From Anaerolineaceae bacterium UBA700 (GTDB lineage Bacteria; Chloroflexota; Anaerolineae; Anaerolineales; Anaerolineaceae): 10,881 bases of DNA. The notes beneath the pieces are model-generated. The model did not search any database and was not told the origin of the DNA. It saw nothing but the letters and a program-made list of their open reading frames with translations. The translations under genes were made by a program, and so were the position numbers. Positions 8,309-10,881 of the stretch are shown in pieces. How positions within the stretch are numbered: position 1 is the stretch's first letter; every line of letters starts with the position of its first letter. The stretch is taken from NCBI GenBank assembly GCA_002298885.1, contig DBMK01000229.1:1-10881 (forward strand), given 5' to 3'.

Positions 8309-8411
8309 GTCAATATTTATTTGTTAAGATTAACAGATTGTACCATAAGTTGGTTCATGCCTTCGCTGCACAGGCCTTTAAGACCGGTACAGCGATAGCT
8401 GTGGAACGAAC

Positions 8412-10103
8412 TCACGGAGTAGCCGTCGGCGCCGGCGGGGGATTCAGCAAACCCATCCAGCCACCGAAGTATTCGAAGACGCCGGTGTTACCCTTGTGGT
8501 TGGGGTTCTTCGCGTCCCACATAGCAGAATAGGTAGCGAAGACGTCGGCAGCGGTGAACGGCGTGCCGTCCGACCACTTCACATTCTGGCGCAGGTGGAA
8601 GGTGTATTGGGTGGCATCGGCGTTGACGTCGTAGCTGGTCGCCAGGGCCGGCTCAGTCTGAGTGGTGCCGTATTTGAACTTGAGCAGCGGCTCATTGACA
8701 ACCATGCAGGCATTGATCGTCTCACCGTCGGTTTCGTCGCCGCACCACAGGCTGATCGGCTCACCGGACTGCAGCCAGACGAGCTGGCCGGAATCGGTCT
8801 GCATGAAGGGGAAGTTCTGGTTGTAGATGCTGATGACCACGTTCTTGACGCTGGCCTTGAAGGCATCCGCCTGGCCGCCGTGGGCAACGGGCACCATCGG
8901 GACGTGCTGCAGCAGCAGCTTGTTGACTTCGTCGTAAGCCGCCTGGCGTACTTTCGGATCACCGGTTGTGGCGCCTTTGTCGATGGCGGCAGTGATGTCA
9001 GGATACGGCGTGCCGAAGATCTTGCTAGCTTTGCCGAAGTGGTAATCGAACCAGTCGGTGGCATCCGGGTAATCCTCGCCCCATCCGAGCAGGAAGAAGG
9101 TCAGGTTGCCCTTGCCCGAATTTCCGATCAAAGTGCCGGATTCCTGCTGATCCAGTTTTACTTTCACGCCGATAGTCGCTAACTGAGCCTGGACATCCTG
9201 CGCAATCTGGTCGGGGACGGGGGCATAGCCACGGGCATTGGTACGGAAGGAGAACGGGATCTCCTGGTTGAAATCGAACTTCGCATCCGTCAGCATTTGT
9301 TTGGCTTTGGCAGGGTCATAAACGACGCCTGCCAGACCATCCGTGTAACCCGGTTTCAGGCCTGGATACAGGAACTGGTCTGCAACGGTGGAGCCTTCGG
9401 GGAAGAAGTTCTTGACGATGCGCTGTTTATCGATCGCCATGGCGAAGGCCTGGCGTACCGTTTCGTTGTCGAAGGGCGGCTTGGTATTGTTCATACCGAA
9501 GTAAAGTGTGTTGAGGGCCACGATCGGGACCAGCGACAAGGTCTTGTCGTTTTCAATGGTCTTCATATCCTCCGGCCCTACGAGCTCGATAGCGTCGGCA
9601 TTGCCGGACTGGAGCTCGAGCAAGCGCTGGGCAGACTTGGCGGACCATTTGAAGATCAAGGTCTTTACGGAAACGTTGCCGCCCCACCAATTCGGATTGG
9701 CAGTAAAGGTGATATGATCGCCTTTGACCCATTCCTTCATGATGTACGGGCCGGTTCCAATCGGGGCAGAGCCGATTTTAGCCGAGTCGCCACCGGTGGA
9801 ATCGAGCAGCGCCTTGGGCAGGATCTCAAATGTAGCAAACGCAGCCTGGGCGGGCACAGCCGGGTCCGGATTGCAGGTGGTGATGACGAACGTGTTGGCG
9901 TCTGGCGCTTCAATGGATTTGAGCGCGCCGCCATAATTGCAGTCCGGGGCTGCTAATTTCAGCGGGTAGGACACTGCAGGAGTGGCTGGGGGTGTGGTGG
10001 GGACTGCTGTGGGCGCAGTGGTGGCGGCTGCCTGGCATGCAGACAATACCAGGCTGAACATCAATAGAGCCGCGAAAAGCGTATAAAACTTATTTTGTTT
10101 CAC
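8412..10103 (-). CDS. Substrate-binding lipoprotein, SBP_bac_5 family, circularly permuted
   Basis: Extracytoplasmic solute receptor of the DppA/OppA/NikA family (563 aa), lipid-anchored. It starts at GTG with AAAGGAGG 5 nt upstream. Residues 1-23 form a lipoprotein signal (LVLSAC, Cys23), followed by a Thr/Pro/Ala linker (24-45). The family landmarks occur in an unusual order. Residues 61-435 carry what is normally the middle and end: DANTFVIT, PIGTGPYIMKEW (114-125), NPNWWGG, VRQAFAMAIDKQRIV, the ligand-loop region DYPDATDWF and PMVPVAHGG. Residues 440-554 carry what is normally the beginning: LVWLQSGEPISL, NEPLLKFKYGTT, EPALATSYDV, YTFHLRQNVKWSDGTPFTAADV and NPNHKGNTGVFEYFGG. A short PPPAPTATP tail ends the protein. 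Two Cys pairs (55/77, 454/466) could form disulfides. It heads the importer operon. The ligand is unknown: peptide, nickel or a metal chelate are all possible. Confidence 0.92.
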   Translation of the reverse strand: MKQNKFYTLFAALLMFSLVLSACQAAATTAPTAVPTTPPATPAVSYPLKLAAPDCNYGGALKSIEAPDANTFVITTCNPDPAVPAQAAFATFEILPKALLDSTGGDSAKIGSAPIGTGPYIMKEWVKGDHITFTANPNWWGGNVSVKTLIFKWSAKSAQRLLELQSGNADAIELVGPEDMKTIENDKTLSLVPIVALNTLYFGMNNTKPPFDNETVRQAFAMAIDKQRIVKNFFPEGSTVADQFLYPGLKPGYTDGLAGVVYDPAKAKQMLTDAKFDFNQEIPFSFRTNARGYAPVPDQIAQDVQAQLATIGVKVKLDQQESGTLIGNSGKGNLTFFLLGWGEDYPDATDWFDYHFGKASKIFGTPYPDITAAIDKGATTGDPKVRQAAYDEVNKLLLQHVPMVPVAHGGQADAFKASVKNVVISIYNQNFPFMQTDSGQLVWLQSGEPISLWCGDETDGETINACMVVNEPLLKFKYGTTQTEPALATSYDVNADATQYTFHLRQNVKWSDGTPFTAADVFATYSAMWDAKNPNHKGNTGVFEYFGGWMGLLNPPPAPTATP

Positions 10104-10108
10104 GATCT

Positions 10109-10116
10109 CCTCCTTT
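10109..10116 (-). promoter_or_regulatory. Strong Shine-Dalgarno for the GTG start of the binding protein
   Basis: The minus strand reads AAAGGAGG, then AGATC, then GTG at 10103. The strength and 5-nt spacing fix the GTG as the start. The residues that follow form a proper lipoprotein signal (KQNK plus a hydrophobic core). Confidence 0.8.
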
Positions 10117-10177
10117 GGGAATTTTTCGGACCAGCGTTTTTTGGGGGCGTAAACACCTCAATGCGAAATGTACTTGC

Positions 10178-10190
10178 GATCACCTCCTTT
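10178..10190 (-). promoter_or_regulatory. Orphan extended Shine-Dalgarno in the binding-protein mRNA leader
   Basis: The minus strand reads AAAGGAGGTGATC, complementary over 13 nt to the usual 3' end of 16S rRNA. No ATG, GTG or TTG follows at a normal distance. The nearest gene start is about 75 nt downstream and has its own Shine-Dalgarno. It may be a ribosome standby site, a remnant of a lost leader peptide or chance. Confidence 0.45.
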
Positions 10191-10218
10191 TATTGGCGCT
10201 TGATTTCTTAATATATTG

Positions 10219-10246
10219 ATTATACGGTAATAATTACCAATGTCAA
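10219..10246 (-). promoter_or_regulatory. Consensus promoter of the importer operon
   Basis: The minus strand carries TTGACA (10246-10241), a 16-nt spacer and TATAAT (10224-10219): both hexamers are perfect, and only the spacer is one base short of the optimum. Transcription should start near 10212, giving a leader of about 108 nt before the GTG. The upstream flank (10250-10266) is A/T-rich and could serve as an UP element. Confidence 0.8.
10226..10238. promoter_or_regulatory. Palindromic operator candidate inside the promoter spacer
   Basis: GGTAAT-A-ATTACC is a perfect 13-bp inverted repeat around one central base, lying entirely between the -35 and -10 boxes of the importer promoter. A protein bound here would block RNA polymerase. 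The pattern matches the 7-1-7 layout of Fur-family boxes and most closely the Bacillus Zur consensus (TCGTAATNATTACGA). GntR- or MarR-type regulators are alternatives. No regulator gene is visible in the window. Confidence 0.5.
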
Positions 10247-10277
10247 TCATCATCAAAATATTTTTTGTGGGCTGGAA

Positions 10278-10306
10278 TTGGCATGCGCTTCAATTCAAGG
10301 TATACT
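10278..10306 (+). promoter_or_regulatory. Promoter of the PAP2 gene
   Basis: TTGGCA (10278-10283), a 17-nt spacer and TATACT (10301-10306). The -10 box ends only 9 nt before the ATG at 10316, so transcription would begin at or within a few bases of the start codon. It is back to back with the importer promoter, with the two -35 boxes about 31 bp apart. Confidence 0.6.
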
Positions 10307-10315
10307 CCAACTTGT

Positions 10316-10861
10316 ATGGAAATGCGCACACTTCTAAAGCTGGATGCCAGCCTGTCCCAAAGGTTTCGCCTGGATTCCTCACAGGCTTCGTTGAAGACAG
10401 TAGCCGCTTTCCTGGCTCATTCGGGGGATTCGTGGTTCTGGGCTGCCGGCCTGGGGATTCTATGGCTCCTGGTCCGCGGCGAGTGGCACACGAAAGCAGC
10501 CCTGATGTTAATTGGAGTGGTCGGGTTGGCTCTGGCGGTTTTTGCGATTAAATTTACCATCCGGCGCCGGCGTCCTGAGGGTGAATGGGGCGCCATTTAT
10601 CGCAACACCGATCCGCATTCTTTTCCCTCCGGCCATGCGGCGCGCGCCTTCATGCTGGCGACGCTGGCGCTCATCACCGGACCGGCCTGGTTTGGCGTGC
10701 TGGTGCTGGTGTGGGCGCCGCTGGTAAGCCTGGCCCGCGTCTCGATGGGCCTGCATTACCTCTCGGACGTGGTCGCCGGCATGGTCGTCGGCGTTCTCGC
10801 CGGCCTGTTCATGGCCTGGCTCGCCCCCACCCTGATTGGCCTCTTTCCGTTTCTATTCTAA
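10316..10861 (+). CDS. PAP2-family membrane phosphatase
   Basis: Integral membrane acid phosphatase of the type-2 phosphatidic acid phosphatase family (181 aa from this start). Relatives dephosphorylate undecaprenyl pyrophosphate, phosphatidate or other lipid phosphates at the outer membrane face. All three catalytic motifs are present: K79-x6-R86-P87, P104-S-G-H107 and R141-x5-H147-x3-D151. The serine that usually precedes the motif-3 arginine is alanine (LARVSMG). Hydrophobic segments flank these motifs (about 40-53, 61-79, 110-122, 124-138, 152-175). The frame stays open upstream to a TTG at 10265 and an ATG at 10283, but those starts overlap the promoter. The ATG at 10316 is preferred, and an ATG at 10322 is also possible. 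No Shine-Dalgarno is visible. It is divergent from the importer. The lipid substrate cannot be assigned from the sequence. Confidence 0.9.
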   Translation: MEMRTLLKLDASLSQRFRLDSSQASLKTVAAFLAHSGDSWFWAAGLGILWLLVRGEWHTKAALMLIGVVGLALAVFAIKFTIRRRRPEGEWGAIYRNTDPHSFPSGHAARAFMLATLALITGPAWFGVLVLVWAPLVSLARVSMGLHYLSDVVAGMVVGVLAGLFMAWLAPTLIGLFPFLF

Positions 10862-10881
10862 TAAATGTGCCTGATAAAAAT

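Noticed and set aside
8308..8313. TTGACA on the minus strand between the binding protein and the permease
   Set aside because: At 15-18 nt downstream there is no -10-like sequence (TCGTTC), and the site overlaps the hairpin base. A separate permease promoter is not supported.
8496..9956. Two long plus-strand frames (8496-9182 and 9297-9956)
   Set aside because: Both are antisense to conserved parts of the binding protein, and neither product has a recognisable domain.
8412..10103. Binding protein as two fused or frameshifted fragments
   Set aside because: The frame is continuous, and each canonical segment is present exactly once. Together they complete a full SBP_bac_5 domain, so permutation explains the order better than a fusion of partial copies.
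10178..10190. Plus-strand GATCACCTCCTTT resembles the 3' end of 16S rRNA
   Set aside because: No rRNA-like sequence precedes it. It is better read on the minus strand as a Shine-Dalgarno match in the mRNA leader.
10265..10315. Longer PAP2 start options (TTG 10265, ATG 10283)
   Set aside because: They would place the start codon within or upstream of the promoter elements. The added residues are not hydrophobic or conserved-looking, and no Shine-Dalgarno supports them.

Overview
The window most likely comes from a member of the Chloroflexota (Anaerolineae-like). This is an inference from style, not proof: GC-rich coding sequence, and two large lipoproteins whose lipobox cysteine is followed by a long Pro/Thr/Ala-rich linker. 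No rRNA, tRNA, CRISPR array, IS element or integrase is visible. Coding density is high, and no gene-free stretch exceeds about 215 bases.

Layout. Four genes lie on the minus strand, read right to left. A cluster-C (dipeptide/oligopeptide/nickel type) ABC importer comes first: a substrate-binding lipoprotein (8412-10103), a DppB-type permease (7124-8200) and a DppC-type permease (6185-7117). A strong hairpin (6125-6165) then separates it from a very large alpha-2-macroglobulin-like lipoprotein (33-6041). One gene, a PAP2-family membrane phosphatase (10316-10861), is divergent on the plus strand. No importer ATPase gene is present, so the ATP-binding subunits must be encoded elsewhere.

How they work together. 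The lipoprotein should capture a small solute, probably a peptide or metal-ligand complex, outside the membrane and pass it to the DppB/DppC channel. The macroglobulin-like protein would stand on the outer face as a protease-trapping or structural protein. It has its own promoter and need not be functionally linked to the importer.

Most interesting observations. (1) The substrate-binding protein appears to be a natural circular permutant of the SBP_bac_5 fold. The segment that normally opens the mature protein is found at the C-terminus, the usual C- and N-termini are fused internally, and new ends lie between two normally adjacent segments. (2) Its promoter is a perfect TTGACA-N16-TATAAT whose spacer holds a 13-bp palindrome resembling a Fur/Zur-family 7-1-7 box. 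(3) The macroglobulin has lost the thioester Cys and Gln and has a glycine tract where the bait region should be. (4) The PAP2 gene has a promoter placed so that its mRNA may be leaderless.
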